From contig JBALTG010000029.1 of the NCBI GenBank assembly GCA_036964625.1, positions 1 through 42,847 of the forward strand: a stretch of DNA of 42,847 nucleotides, in the 5' to 3' direction. Each line of letters opens with the position of its first letter. Position 1 is the first letter of the stretch. Below the pieces are notes generated by a model. The model saw nothing but the letters and a program-made list of their open reading frames with translations. It had not been told where the DNA came from and ran no database searches. This stretch comes from Motiliproteus sp036964625. Lineage in GTDB: Bacteria > Pseudomonadota > Gammaproteobacteria > Pseudomonadales > Balneatricaceae. Of this stretch, positions 16,598-24,739 are shown in pieces. The position numbers and the translations under genes were made by a program.

Positions 16598-18052
16598 TTA
16601 GCTGATATTCATGCAGAGGTACTTGATCTCCACATAGTCTTCGATCCCATATTTAGACCCCTCGCGGCCGAGTCCAGACTCTTTTATTCCGCCGAAAGGC
16701 GCCACCTCGGTCGAGATAATACCTTCATTGATTCCCACCATGCCGTACTCGAGGGCTTCGGCTACCCGCCAGACACGCCCGATATCCCGAGCATAGAAAT
16801 ACGCTGCCAATCCAAAGGGTGTGTTATTGGCCATATCAATGGCTTCCTTTTCTGACGTGAAGGAGATCAGCGTGGCCACTGGGCCAAAGATCTCTTCTTG
16901 TGCGATGCGCATGTCGTTATTCACGTGGGTCAGTACCGTCGGTCGGTAACCGTTCGAGACACCATCAAAACGTTCTCCACCGGCAAGGACCCTGGCGCCG
17001 TTGGCAAGCGCATCTGTGACCAGCGTTTCGACCTTGGTCATGGCTCGATCGTCAATCAGAGGGCCTATTTCAACGCCCTCATCGGAGCCATTACCCATCT
17101 TGAGCCCCCGTACTGCGACTGCAAACTTCTCAGCGAACGCGTCGTAGACCTTTTCCTGGACAAAGATGCGATTAGTGCAGACGCAGGTCTGACCTGCGTT
17201 ACGGAATTTGGAGACCATGGCACCGACCACGGCCGCATCCAGATCCGCATCGTCAAACACGATAAAGGGCGCATTTCCACCCAACTCCAGGGAGACTTTT
17301 TTGACATTGCTCGCACATTGTTGCGCCAGTAATTTGCCCACCGGGGTAGAACCCGTGAAGGACAGCTTGCGTACCCGGGTATCGGAGCAAAAGATACGGC
17401 CCACTTCGGGGGCGTTGGTTGAGGTCACGACATTGAAGACACCGTCGGGGAACCCCGCTTCCTGGGCCAGTTTAGCCAGCGCCAATGCCGACAGCGGCGT
17501 CAGCTCAGACGGCTTGATCACGACCGGGCAGCCCGCCGCTAGAGCGGGTGCAACTTTGCGGGTAATCATCGCTATCGGAAAATTCCAGGGCGTAATCGCC
17601 GCCGCGATGCCGATGGGCTGCTTAATGACTAGCAAGCGTTTATCGCGCCCGTGGCCGGGGATGATGTCCCCGTAGACGCGCTTCGCTTCTTCTGCGAACC
17701 ATTCGACGAAAGAAGCACCGTAAAGGACTTCACCACGGGCTTCATTGAGCGGCTTGCCCTGCTCTGCGGTCATCAGGATCGCTAGATCCTCTTTTGCAGC
17801 CACGATCAACTCAAACCAGCGCCGCAATATGGCGGCTCTTTCTTTACCGGTATGCGCACGCCAGTTGTCCCACGCGCGCTCTGCGGCGGAGATGGCTCGG
17901 GTAACGTCTTCGGCATCCAGATCCACGACTTCGGCGAGGAACTGTCCGTTGGCCGGATTGGTGACGTTAAAACGCTTGCCGCTGCTGCCATCGCTCCATT
18001 GACCGTCGATGAACGCTTGCTGTTGCAGCAAGTTAGGATTGGTTACTTGCAT
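16598..18052 (-). CDS. NAD(P)-dependent semialdehyde dehydrogenase (SSADH/GabD-like)
   Basis: The 484-residue product is an aldehyde dehydrogenase closest by eye to succinate- and glutarate-semialdehyde dehydrogenases. ITPWNFPIAMITRK (153-166), FTGSTPVGK (232-240), the general base E256 (LELGGNAP) and the nucleophile C290 (GQTCVCTNRI) are all intact, as is the C-terminal PFGGIKESGLGREGSKYGIEDYVEIKY stretch near 450-478. It would oxidise a short omega-carboxy aldehyde to a dicarboxylic acid in the cytoplasm. ATG at 18052 follows GAGGA by 8 nt and begins 10 bp after the thioesterase gene, so it is the last gene of the operon. Together with the iron alcohol dehydrogenase upstream it completes an alcohol-to-acid route, for example for 4-hydroxybutyrate, 5-hydroxyvalerate or a diol; the substrate is inference. 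Confidence 0.92.
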   Translation of the reverse strand: MQVTNPNLLQQQAFIDGQWSDGSSGKRFNVTNPANGQFLAEVVDLDAEDVTRAISAAERAWDNWRAHTGKERAAILRRWFELIVAAKEDLAILMTAEQGKPLNEARGEVLYGASFVEWFAEEAKRVYGDIIPGHGRDKRLLVIKQPIGIAAAITPWNFPIAMITRKVAPALAAGCPVVIKPSELTPLSALALAKLAQEAGFPDGVFNVVTSTNAPEVGRIFCSDTRVRKLSFTGSTPVGKLLAQQCASNVKKVSLELGGNAPFIVFDDADLDAAVVGAMVSKFRNAGQTCVCTNRIFVQEKVYDAFAEKFAVAVRGLKMGNGSDEGVEIGPLIDDRAMTKVETLVTDALANGARVLAGGERFDGVSNGYRPTVLTHVNNDMRIAQEEIFGPVATLISFTSEKEAIDMANNTPFGLAAYFYARDIGRVWRVAEALEYGMVGINEGIISTEVAPFGGIKESGLGREGSKYGIEDYVEIKYLCMNIS

Positions 18053-18062
18053 GTGATTTTCC

Positions 18063-18545
18063 TCAAACGGATATTCTCTCAAGCGCAGCGCGTAATGCGG
18101 CGGGTAAAGGGACCGGACGCTGGCTGGACCGATCTACGTAAACATGGACAAAATGGCCTTGGGCAACAGTATCATCATCACCCTCCTTAAACAGCCCTAC
18201 TTCATAGCGCACAGAACTATTGCCTAATTTTGCCACTGACACACCGGCGATGACGTCCTCTGGAAAGGCGATACTGCGGTAATACTTGCACTGGGTTTCA
18301 ACCACCAGTCCAATGACTTCGCTGCTTCTGATGTCCAGTACGCCCTGATCGATCAGGTAGCGGTTAACCGCCGTATCAAAGTAGCTGTAATACTGCACGT
18401 TATTGACGTGACCGTAGACATCGTTATCCATCCAACGAGTAGGGATGGTAATAAAGTGCCGGTAGTCTGCGCGGGTTTGGAAACGTTTAACTTCCGGCTT
18501 GGTTATTTCCGGCTTGTTTATTTCAGATTGAATGGTTTCAGACAT
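18063..18545 (-). CDS. acyl-CoA thioesterase (4HBT/YbgC-like hotdog)
   Basis: The 160-residue product has the hotdog fold of 4-hydroxybenzoyl-CoA thioesterases. The catalytic aspartate region reads TRWMDNDVYGHVNNVQYYSYF, with D in the DxDxxGHVNN motif near residue 39-41, followed by the long helix and the YRSIAFPEDV strand typical of YbgC/FcbC relatives. ATG at 18545 follows AAGGAG by 6 nt; an earlier in-frame ATG would run into the alcohol dehydrogenase gene. The start is preceded by a small peptide repeat, INKPEITKPE. It ends 10 bp before the aldehyde dehydrogenase. In the operon it would release a free acid from a CoA thioester, or hydrolyse a CoA adduct of the imported compound. Confidence 0.88.
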   Translation of the reverse strand: MSETIQSEINKPEITKPEVKRFQTRADYRHFITIPTRWMDNDVYGHVNNVQYYSYFDTAVNRYLIDQGVLDIRSSEVIGLVVETQCKYYRSIAFPEDVIAGVSVAKLGNSSVRYEVGLFKEGDDDTVAQGHFVHVYVDRSSQRPVPLPAALRAALERISV

Positions 18546-18555
18546 CACGTTCTCC

Positions 18556-19716
18556 TTACCAAGCGGCCTGATAGATTGCCAAGGCATCCGCCTCGGTGAT
18601 ATCACGCGGATTATTGACCAGCAATCGGGTCTGTTTCATCGCGTCCTTCGCCAAGGTTGGCAGTGCTGTTTCCGGAATATCGTAGTCCCTCAACCGTACC
18701 TGCATACCCAGGGTGCGGTTAAGCGCCTCGAGGGCATCGATAAAAGCGTTACTGCGCGCTGAGTCATCTTCAATCTCGGCTAATGCGGGAAACACCAGCG
18801 GCGCCAGCGTGGCATATTGATCGGCACACACATTCTGGTTGAAGCGCATGACATGAGGTAATACTAGGGCGTTGGTCAGTCCGTGAGACAGGTGGTAGAT
18901 ACCCCCTAGTGGATATGCCAGTGCATGGACGGCGGCCACCGGTGAATTGGCAAACGCTTGGCCTGCCAGCAACGATCCCAGCAACATATTAGCGCGGACC
19001 GGCAGACTACGGCCGTCGCTGACGGCTTGCTCGATGTTTGCACCCAGTAGCACCAGGGCATCTTTGGCTAGCGTGTCAGAGATCGGATTATGGTTGGGGT
19101 TGCGTGAGGTATAGGCCTCGATCGCATGTACCATCGCATCAACGCCGGTGGTCGCCGTGACCATTGCAGGGAGCCCCAGGGTCAGCTCTGCATCGAGCAA
19201 TGCTAGGTCGGGCACCAGTTGCGCGGATACCACGCCTTTCTTCTCGCCTTCGCCCACCGTAATGATGGCAACCGCCGTCACCTCGGAGCCGGTACCGGCC
19301 GTGGTCGGAATCTGTATCAACGGTAGTCGCTGTCCCTTAACCAGATTAACGCCGTAGATCGCCTCCAGCGATTCCTCACCTTTGGCCAGCAGTGCCACTA
19401 ATTTGGCCACATCCATGGAGGAGCCCCCCCCCAGTCCGATCACGCCGTTGACGCGCTCGGTGATCGCCTGTTCTGTTGCCGCCAGGACGATCGATGCGGC
19501 AGGATCGGCTTCAACCTGATCGAACACAAACGTCTCGATATCGGCTGATTTGAGAGCATTCAGTGCAGGTTGCAGCAGGCCAGCAGCAACGATCCCTTGG
19601 TCGGTCACAATCAGTACGCGGCCACCTATCAGATTCTGGCAGATCTCTCCTAGTTCGGCGATCGCACCGGGTTTACAGATCAACTGCTTGGGAGAGTTAA
19701 AGATGAAATCATTCAT
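18556..19716 (-). CDS. iron-containing (group III) alcohol dehydrogenase
   Basis: The 386-residue product is a group III alcohol dehydrogenase. The NAD site GLGGGSSMDVAK (about 93-104) and TTAGTGSEVT (137-146) are clear. Metal ligands appear as Asp and His in GVDAMVHAIEAY (near 196-200) and the two histidines of AVHALAYPLGGIYHLSHG (near 263-277). It interconverts an alcohol or hydroxyacid and its aldehyde with NAD. ATG at 19716 overlaps the end of the LivF-type gene by 4 bp, with AGGAAAGG 4-7 nt upstream, so it is translationally coupled to the transporter. This coupling argues that the imported solute or its first product is an alcohol. Confidence 0.92.
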   Translation of the reverse strand: MNDFIFNSPKQLICKPGAIAELGEICQNLIGGRVLIVTDQGIVAAGLLQPALNALKSADIETFVFDQVEADPAASIVLAATEQAITERVNGVIGLGGGSSMDVAKLVALLAKGEESLEAIYGVNLVKGQRLPLIQIPTTAGTGSEVTAVAIITVGEGEKKGVVSAQLVPDLALLDAELTLGLPAMVTATTGVDAMVHAIEAYTSRNPNHNPISDTLAKDALVLLGANIEQAVSDGRSLPVRANMLLGSLLAGQAFANSPVAAVHALAYPLGGIYHLSHGLTNALVLPHVMRFNQNVCADQYATLAPLVFPALAEIEDDSARSNAFIDALEALNRTLGMQVRLRDYDIPETALPTLAKDAMKQTRLLVNNPRDITEADALAIYQAAW

Positions 19717-20381
19717 GCGACCTTTCCTCTTACGTGCTTGGGCGCGGATACAGCTCCACGCTCGATGGTGTAGACCTGAGTCACCAGGTCGGCGGAGTGG
19801 CTATAGTCCGATTCAGATAACAGCACCGACAGTCCTTCGTCTTTGAGCGTATGCAGGACACTGACCAGGCGTTGAGACAGTGCCGGGGCCACACCTTCGA
19901 ACGGCTCATCGAGGAGTAACAGACGGCTACCGCTCATCATTGCCCGGGCTAGCGCGACGAGTTTTTGTTGCCCGCCCGACAATTGCAGGGCTTTTCGGTC
20001 CGCAAAGGCTTCTACTTCGGGCATTAACTCGTAAACCCAGGCCAGGCGTGATTCGGCTTCGGGCAGTTTATTTGCCCAGGCCGGAATCAGAATGTTTTCC
20101 TCTACGGTTAATGTCGGTACCAACTGCCGATCTTCAGGCATGTATCCCACTTTTGAGCGGGCACGAAAGTGTGGGGCTAAGCCGGTCATGTCTCGGCCCT
20201 CAATCATAATGGTGCCAGAATCCGGTTTGATCAGACCCATTACGGTACGCATGAGCGTGGTTTTTCCCGCGCCATTGCGGCCGACCAAACCCACCAGGGA
20301 GCCCGGCTTAATCTCTAAATTAACATCGCGTAAAATGGGGGTGCCCGCAATGCGAGCATTGATTGCCGATAGTTTAAGCAT
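19713..20381 (-). CDS. branched-chain-amino-acid-type ABC transporter ATPase (LivF-like)
   Basis: The 222-residue product is a LivF-class ATP-binding subunit. Walker A GRNGAGKT (about 33-40), signature LSGGQQKLVALARA (near 136-149) and Walker B LLLLDEPFEGVAP (near 156-168) are present. It would pair with the LivG-like ATPase and the two permeases at the inner membrane. The start, ATG at 20381, overlaps the end of the LivG-like gene by 8 nt; the first in-frame upstream start lies deep in that gene and adds no domain. The gene is followed by a 4-bp overlap with the alcohol dehydrogenase. Substrate is set by the binding protein, not by this subunit. Confidence 0.93.
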   Translation of the reverse strand: MLKLSAINARIAGTPILRDVNLEIKPGSLVGLVGRNGAGKTTLMRTVMGLIKPDSGTIMIEGRDMTGLAPHFRARSKVGYMPEDRQLVPTLTVEENILIPAWANKLPEAESRLAWVYELMPEVEAFADRKALQLSGGQQKLVALARAMMSGSRLLLLDEPFEGVAPALSQRLVSVLHTLKDEGLSVLLSESDYSHSADLVTQVYTIERGAVSAPKHVRGKVA

Positions 20382-21171
20382 GGGCCACCTCCGGCGTGCT
20401 AATCGTATCCAATACGGTCTTATCCAATTGATGTCCCGTGACAAGCTCCTGAATTTTTGGGTTGCCCATCACCATCGCGGTCGGGCCGTCGGCTAGCACT
20501 CGGCCATCGTAGAAGGCGATCAACCGAGTCGAGTAGCGCGCGATCACCTCCATATCATGTTCAACAAACAACACCGCCGCCCCGGAGCTACGCACTGCCC
20601 GCATAACGGTATCCATCAGCTCAAACTTGTCATCGATGGCTACGCCTGAGGTCGGCTCATCAAGTAGCAGAACTTCAGGTTTTCCAATCATGGCCAGGGC
20701 AATATCCAACAGTTTGCGCACGCCCTGCGGCAGCGTAACCACCTTTTCCGGCAGGTACTCAACGATGCCATATTCATCCAGCAACGCGGTGGCTTGCTCG
20801 ATGCTAGCCGGATTAGATAGCGGGCGAAGGAATGACAACGCGCCTTGCTGCAGCATGCCGTAGGCGATCAGGACATTATCCAGGACGCTCAGATCGGGAA
20901 ATAACTGCGCCACCTGGAACGAGCGACAGATCCCCGCCCGCATCACCTGACGCGGCGCTTTACCGACAATACTCTTACCCCTGAACAGGATCTCCCCGCT
21001 GCTGGGCGGCAGATAACCGGTCACCATATTGATGAAGGTGGTTTTACCCGCACCGTTTGAACCGATCACACCGACAATCTCGCCGGCATGAATACCGACA
21101 TTAATATCGGCAGCAGCCGTCACCGCCCCGAAGTTGCGCGCCAGTGCGCGTGTTTCTAATAATGCACTCAT
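20374..21171 (-). CDS. branched-chain-amino-acid-type ABC transporter ATPase (LivG-like)
   Basis: The 265-residue product is a LivG-class ATPase. Walker A GSNGAGKT lies near 39-46 and Walker B VLLLDEPTSG near 165-174, with a switch histidine in FVEHDME. The ABC signature reads LPQGVRKLLDIALAM in place of the usual LS(Y)GQ(Q)-type sequence, a marked departure that may weaken or alter ATP hydrolysis; the LivF partner has a canonical signature. ATG at 21171 overlaps the LivM stop (ATGA). The C-terminal extension after about 240 (GHQLDKTVLDTISTPEV) is longer than usual for LivG. Confidence 0.92.
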   Translation of the reverse strand: MSALLETRALARNFGAVTAAADINVGIHAGEIVGVIGSNGAGKTTFINMVTGYLPPSSGEILFRGKSIVGKAPRQVMRAGICRSFQVAQLFPDLSVLDNVLIAYGMLQQGALSFLRPLSNPASIEQATALLDEYGIVEYLPEKVVTLPQGVRKLLDIALAMIGKPEVLLLDEPTSGVAIDDKFELMDTVMRAVRSSGAAVLFVEHDMEVIARYSTRLIAFYDGRVLADGPTAMVMGNPKIQELVTGHQLDKTVLDTISTPEVAHA

Positions 21172-22106
21172 GCTGTAGCCCTCTTGGTAACGCGATCGAC
21201 CAGAGACCATATGCCCTTAGGCAGGTAAAGGATGATGGCGAGCAGCGCCATGCCTAGGATCATCTGCCAGGTGTAGGGGGAGATCTGGAAGGCGTAGGTT
21301 CGGATCAATTCGAACAGAACCGAGCCCAGTACCGGACCGGCAACATGACCGGTTCCGCCCATCAACGCGATAAATACAAACTCGCCAGAGGTGGTCCAAT
21401 AGGCCATTTCCGGATCGATATGGCCTGCTGACAGCGCGGTGATAGCACCGCCAAGACCTGCCATACCGGCAGCCAGGAGATACTTTTTATAGATAAGTTC
21501 GCGTACCGAGACACCGAGGTATTCGACCCGAATTTCATTTTCACGCACCGCTTCACCGGCATACCCCATCGCTGAGCGCAGGTAGTGCCAAGCGAAAATT
21601 CCGACCGCAGTAACCGCGACCACCGCCAAGCCATAAGCCATTAGCGGACTGGTTTCACCCCCGGGAGTCCATCCAAACAGCAGCGGAGGTTTGACATTGA
21701 AACCATCGGACGAACCAAAAGAAGAACTCTTAACCAGTATTCCGTAGAGGATCATCGAAAACGCCATCGAGAACATCGCAAAGAAGATATCGCGGTAACG
21801 ACAAAGCAGTAGCCCGATCAACGCCGCCAGAGCCACACAAACAACCACTGCCAGCAACATTAAATAAAGCGCATTCTGGGTTTCAAAATAGCTCCCTGCA
21901 ATCCCCACTGTGTACGCTCCCAGGCAGTAGTAAAGCCCTTGGCCAAATGAGACCAGTCCGGCCCGCATCAACAGTAACAAGCCCAGCACCACCAAACCTT
22001 TGGCTAGTGCCAGCGTCAACAGAAAGGTCAGCCATCCCGGCATCACCAGTCCCGCAGCCAGTAGCGCGACAGCCCCGATCACAACAAGCGTTGTTGCATA
22101 TCTCAT
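21168..22106 (-). CDS. branched-chain-amino-acid-type ABC permease (LivM-like)
   Basis: The 312-residue product is a polytopic inner-membrane permease of the LivM class, with roughly eight to ten hydrophobic segments, among them ALLAAGLVMPGWLTFLLTLA (14-33) and LVVLGLLLLMRAG (38-50). The conserved loop GYAGEAVRENEIRVEYLGVS and the GGTGHVAGPVLGSVLFELI end segment fit the family. Its ATG lies one base after the LivH stop, so the genes are coupled. It forms the translocation path with LivH. Confidence 0.92.
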   Translation of the reverse strand: MRYATTLVVIGAVALLAAGLVMPGWLTFLLTLALAKGLVVLGLLLLMRAGLVSFGQGLYYCLGAYTVGIAGSYFETQNALYLMLLAVVVCVALAALIGLLLCRYRDIFFAMFSMAFSMILYGILVKSSSFGSSDGFNVKPPLLFGWTPGGETSPLMAYGLAVVAVTAVGIFAWHYLRSAMGYAGEAVRENEIRVEYLGVSVRELIYKKYLLAAGMAGLGGAITALSAGHIDPEMAYWTTSGEFVFIALMGGTGHVAGPVLGSVLFELIRTYAFQISPYTWQMILGMALLAIILYLPKGIWSLVDRVTKRATA

Positions 22107-22107
22107 G

Positions 22108-23004
22108 TTAAATCTTCCTCGCTGTAGCGATGGCGAACAGGCCCTGAGGACAGAACGCCAGCACTAAGGCCATCACGCCATAGATGACAAAGAGTTCGGC
22201 ATCAGGGTACAGGTGGACAGACGCGGACCGGGCTAGACCGACAATGAGCGCTCCCACCAACGCGCCGCCAACACTGCCCAACCCGCCGATAACCACGACC
22301 GCAAAGGCGAGAATAATCACCTCGACGCCAATGCCCGGCATCACCGAGATACCGGGCGCGGTCAGCGCGCCCGCAAAGGCCCCCAGCACGGCGCCGATAA
22401 CGAAGGTTACGGTAAACATACGGGTGACATTGATGCCTAAAAATGAAGCGGTATCACGGTCATGGATTACCGCTTGGAGTAGTTTTCCCTGACGGGTGCG
22501 ATTGAGTCCCCACCAGAGTAAAAAGCAGATGCTTGCCGAGACAAAGATCAGCGCGATATCGTAGTTGGCAAAGGAGAGCCCGGCCAGCTTGGTACGCCCT
22601 AATAAAGTATAGGGCTGGTAAGCGAAATAGGCATCCACGCCCCACACCAGCTTGATCACATCTTCGAGGATCAGCAGGATGGCGTAGGTCACCAGAATCA
22701 TCACCACCTCATCGCGACCATACATGAAGCGCAGCAGCCCCCGTTCGATCAGGATACCGACCAAAGCACCGCTGAATATCGCCGCACCCAGCAGCACCAG
22801 ATAAGCCCCCCAGGGGGGATAGCCGCCCGCCAGATAGAAGCCGACTAGCGAGGCACCCGCATAGGCTCCAATGGCGTAGAAACTGCCGTGGGCCATGTTA
22901 AGAATGCGCATCACGCCATAGATCAGCGTTAAGCCTGCTGCGATTATAAACAGCCAGGACGCATAAATTACGCCGTCCATCAGCATCGCAATTACCAGTT
23001 TCAT
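22108..23004 (-). CDS. branched-chain-amino-acid-type ABC permease (LivH-like)
   Basis: The 298-residue product is a LivH-class permease with hydrophobic helices across its length. The opening GLTLIYGVMRILNMAHGSFY (23-42) is the hallmark of the class, and RTRQGKLLQAVIHDRDTASF and VIGGLGSVGGALVGALIVGL are the expected loop and late helix. GGAG 7 nt before the ATG supports the start. It follows the binding-protein gene by 83 bp, a gap that usually allows the binding protein to be made in excess. Confidence 0.93.
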   Translation of the reverse strand: MKLVIAMLMDGVIYASWLFIIAAGLTLIYGVMRILNMAHGSFYAIGAYAGASLVGFYLAGGYPPWGAYLVLLGAAIFSGALVGILIERGLLRFMYGRDEVVMILVTYAILLILEDVIKLVWGVDAYFAYQPYTLLGRTKLAGLSFANYDIALIFVSASICFLLWWGLNRTRQGKLLQAVIHDRDTASFLGINVTRMFTVTFVIGAVLGAFAGALTAPGISVMPGIGVEVIILAFAVVVIGGLGSVGGALVGALIVGLARSASVHLYPDAELFVIYGVMALVLAFCPQGLFAIATARKI

Positions 23005-23087
23005 GGTATCGCTCCAGAGTTATGGAGTTAATAAAAAGAGCAGAGAGCCGGCAGCAAGACGTTGCCACCGACCTGTTCAGGAGTCGA

Positions 23088-24377
23088 TCAGTCGCACCGA
23101 GCGCCCGGCATTCCTTGAGCGATCCAGTCGGTAGAGGAGACGCCTTCAGGCGGTGTCACACAGGCGGATGCGTAGCGACGCACGTTAGTCACCCCAGGCT
23201 TGCCATCTTTGAGTGCATAGCGGCCATAGACCATCTCCATGGTAGCTTGGTGACCATTACCCAGGCTCATAGAGACCTTCCCGCCAGGGCCTTCATACTC
23301 AAGGAACTCAAACGCAGCAACGACATCATCGGTACTGGGGTGTCCTTTAACCTTGGCTGCTGCATTTTCTGTGGCCAGTTTCAGACCCAGGATACCCTGA
23401 ACCATTTTATAGGCAGGATAGGTCGGAGCCGTACCGAAACGACTGGTGTAGGCTTCGCGGAACCAGTTGTTAAGGGCGCTATCCGGGGCATAGATGCCGA
23501 AGGGTCCACGTGCACCGATAACGGTTCCCTCTGGGATCTGATCAGACAGGCGATACATAGCGCTTTCACCCGTGGTCAGTACTGCGGTTTGCTCGTCGAA
23601 CAGTCCGCGCGCAGAACCCTGGAGGATGAAGGCTTCCATATCACCGCCCCAGAATGATGAGTGAATAACCTGAGCAGAGTTAACCATCAGCGCAGAGATT
23701 TCAGCACCGTACTGACCGGCATAGATCTTCGGAAACTGCCTGGTGGAAACCGTAACGTCTGGCTTGATTTGATTCAGAGAATCACTGAAGTCCGCCCAGG
23801 ATTCCTGTCCAAACGAGTAGTTTTGATTGATGCCTGATACCGCTGCCAGATCGCCAAATTCAGCGTTGATATAGCGGGAAGCGGCTACGTTATCCATAGT
23901 GGCGGTAGGACCGGTGCGGAAAACGTACTTGAATTTGTTCTCCTCAAACACCCGTGGCGTACCACAGTCAAACAAAACGGTCAGTGTTTTCATCTCCTCA
24001 GCAACGGCAGGCACGGATAAACAATCACCGGATGAGATATAACCGATCACCGCATCTACGCCCTGGCGCTCAACCAGATTACGGTACTCCGAGGCCTGCT
24101 TGGTGGCACCACCTGCTTCGTCCACAAACACGGGAGTGATAGTGCGACCGTTAATACCTTTGGTGTTGTAGGGCGCATGGAACTTGCCGGAATTGAGGGT
24201 TTCCAGCACCAGTTTGGCGGCATTCTGAGCGGGGACACCGAAGGGACCTGCCGCGCCGCCGGAAAGGAAAGTAACCAAGCCCAGCTTGTAATCATCGGCA
24301 GCTAGAACCGGCTGAGCCACTGCTGTAATAACCAGTAATCCAGCCAGAGTGGATTTTTTTGCAAAAGATGTGAACAT
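23088..24377 (-). CDS. periplasmic substrate-binding protein of the ABC importer
   Basis: The 429-residue product has a signal peptide (K-rich start, hydrophobic core to about 22, cleavage likely after QPVLAA near 26-27) and the two-lobed type I periplasmic-binding fold of Liv/urea/amide receptors. Recognisable parts are YKLGLVTFLSGGAAGPFGVP (30-49) and VDAVIGYISSGDCLSVPAVAEE near 108-130. Three or four cysteines point to disulphides in the mature protein. It opens the transporter operon; GAGG lies 10 nt before its ATG. A sigma-54 -24/-12 promoter and paired enhancer palindromes lie upstream. The solute is unknown; the downstream alcohol and semialdehyde dehydrogenases suggest a hydroxylated compound rather than an amino acid. 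Confidence 0.9.
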   Translation of the reverse strand: MFTSFAKKSTLAGLLVITAVAQPVLAADDYKLGLVTFLSGGAAGPFGVPAQNAAKLVLETLNSGKFHAPYNTKGINGRTITPVFVDEAGGATKQASEYRNLVERQGVDAVIGYISSGDCLSVPAVAEEMKTLTVLFDCGTPRVFEENKFKYVFRTGPTATMDNVAASRYINAEFGDLAAVSGINQNYSFGQESWADFSDSLNQIKPDVTVSTRQFPKIYAGQYGAEISALMVNSAQVIHSSFWGGDMEAFILQGSARGLFDEQTAVLTTGESAMYRLSDQIPEGTVIGARGPFGIYAPDSALNNWFREAYTSRFGTAPTYPAYKMVQGILGLKLATENAAAKVKGHPSTDDVVAAFEFLEYEGPGGKVSMSLGNGHQATMEMVYGRYALKDGKPGVTNVRRYASACVTPPEGVSSTDWIAQGMPGARCD

Positions 24378-24498
24378 CGTTTTTTTGCCTCATCATTTTT
24401 AATTTTTATGGCCGGGATCTCCCCCGACATGTCCTGCAAGGGCGTCGCTAGTCATCGTTGACGGCGGAGTACCGGGGTGCAGAGCATAGAAACGATAT

Positions 24499-24514
24499 AG
24501 CAATCGCTATGCCA
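24499..24514 (-). promoter_or_regulatory. sigma-54 (-24/-12) promoter of the transporter operon
   Basis: On the minus strand TGGCATAGCGATTGCT matches TGGCACG-N4-TTGCW at the essential GG and GC, with exactly 10 nt between them; only two of the less conserved positions differ. Transcription would start about 110 nt before the binding-protein ATG. The adjacent gene for a sigma-54 activator with GAYTGA and the enhancer-like palindromes upstream support the call. Confidence 0.8.
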
Positions 24515-24587
24515 ATCACGATTGATGACTATAAGCCGCTGTTACTGTGGTATTTTTTACTTTACTGCTTGAGTCAGAGAAGGTGAT

Positions 24588-24636
24588 GAGCGGATTCCGC
24601 TCCGGGGCGATCGGTGTCAATGGGCGCTATCCGCTC
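24588..24636. promoter_or_regulatory. paired activator-binding sites upstream of transporter operon
   Basis: Site 1 (24588-24602) is the perfect palindrome GAGCGG-ATT-CCGCTC. Site 2 (24622-24636), GGGCGC-TAT-CCGCTC, keeps the right half and the 3-bp spacer. The centres are 34 bp apart, and site 1 is centred 83 bp upstream of the -24 GG, a usual distance for sigma-54 enhancers. The same arrangement occurs before the histidine kinase gene, so the co-encoded NtrC-type regulator is the likely binder. Confidence 0.75.
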
Positions 24637-24705
24637 AACCGGCACCGGGCTGTTTTATGCGCGTTGACGGATAGGCCGGAGGTGAGGGTTTAAGCCGTGA
24701 GTGAC

Positions 24706-24732
24706 AAAAAGGAGGCCCTGCCAATCACAGGG
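24706..24732 (-). terminator. intrinsic terminator after the sensor operon
   Basis: On the minus strand CCCTG-TGATTGG-CAGGG forms a 5-bp stem, followed by CCTCCTTTTTG. It begins 8 bp after the stop of the second binding-protein gene and would separate the kinase-regulator-binding-protein operon from the transporter operon. Confidence 0.65.
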
Positions 24733-24739
24733 AGAGGGC

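Noticed and set aside
23022..23657. 211-codon rightward frame
   Set aside because: Antisense to the importer binding protein; no domain.
24435..24450. second sigma-54-like element (TAGCGACGCCCTTGCA on minus strand)
   Set aside because: Has AG in place of the essential GG at -24; the element at 24499-24514 is much better.
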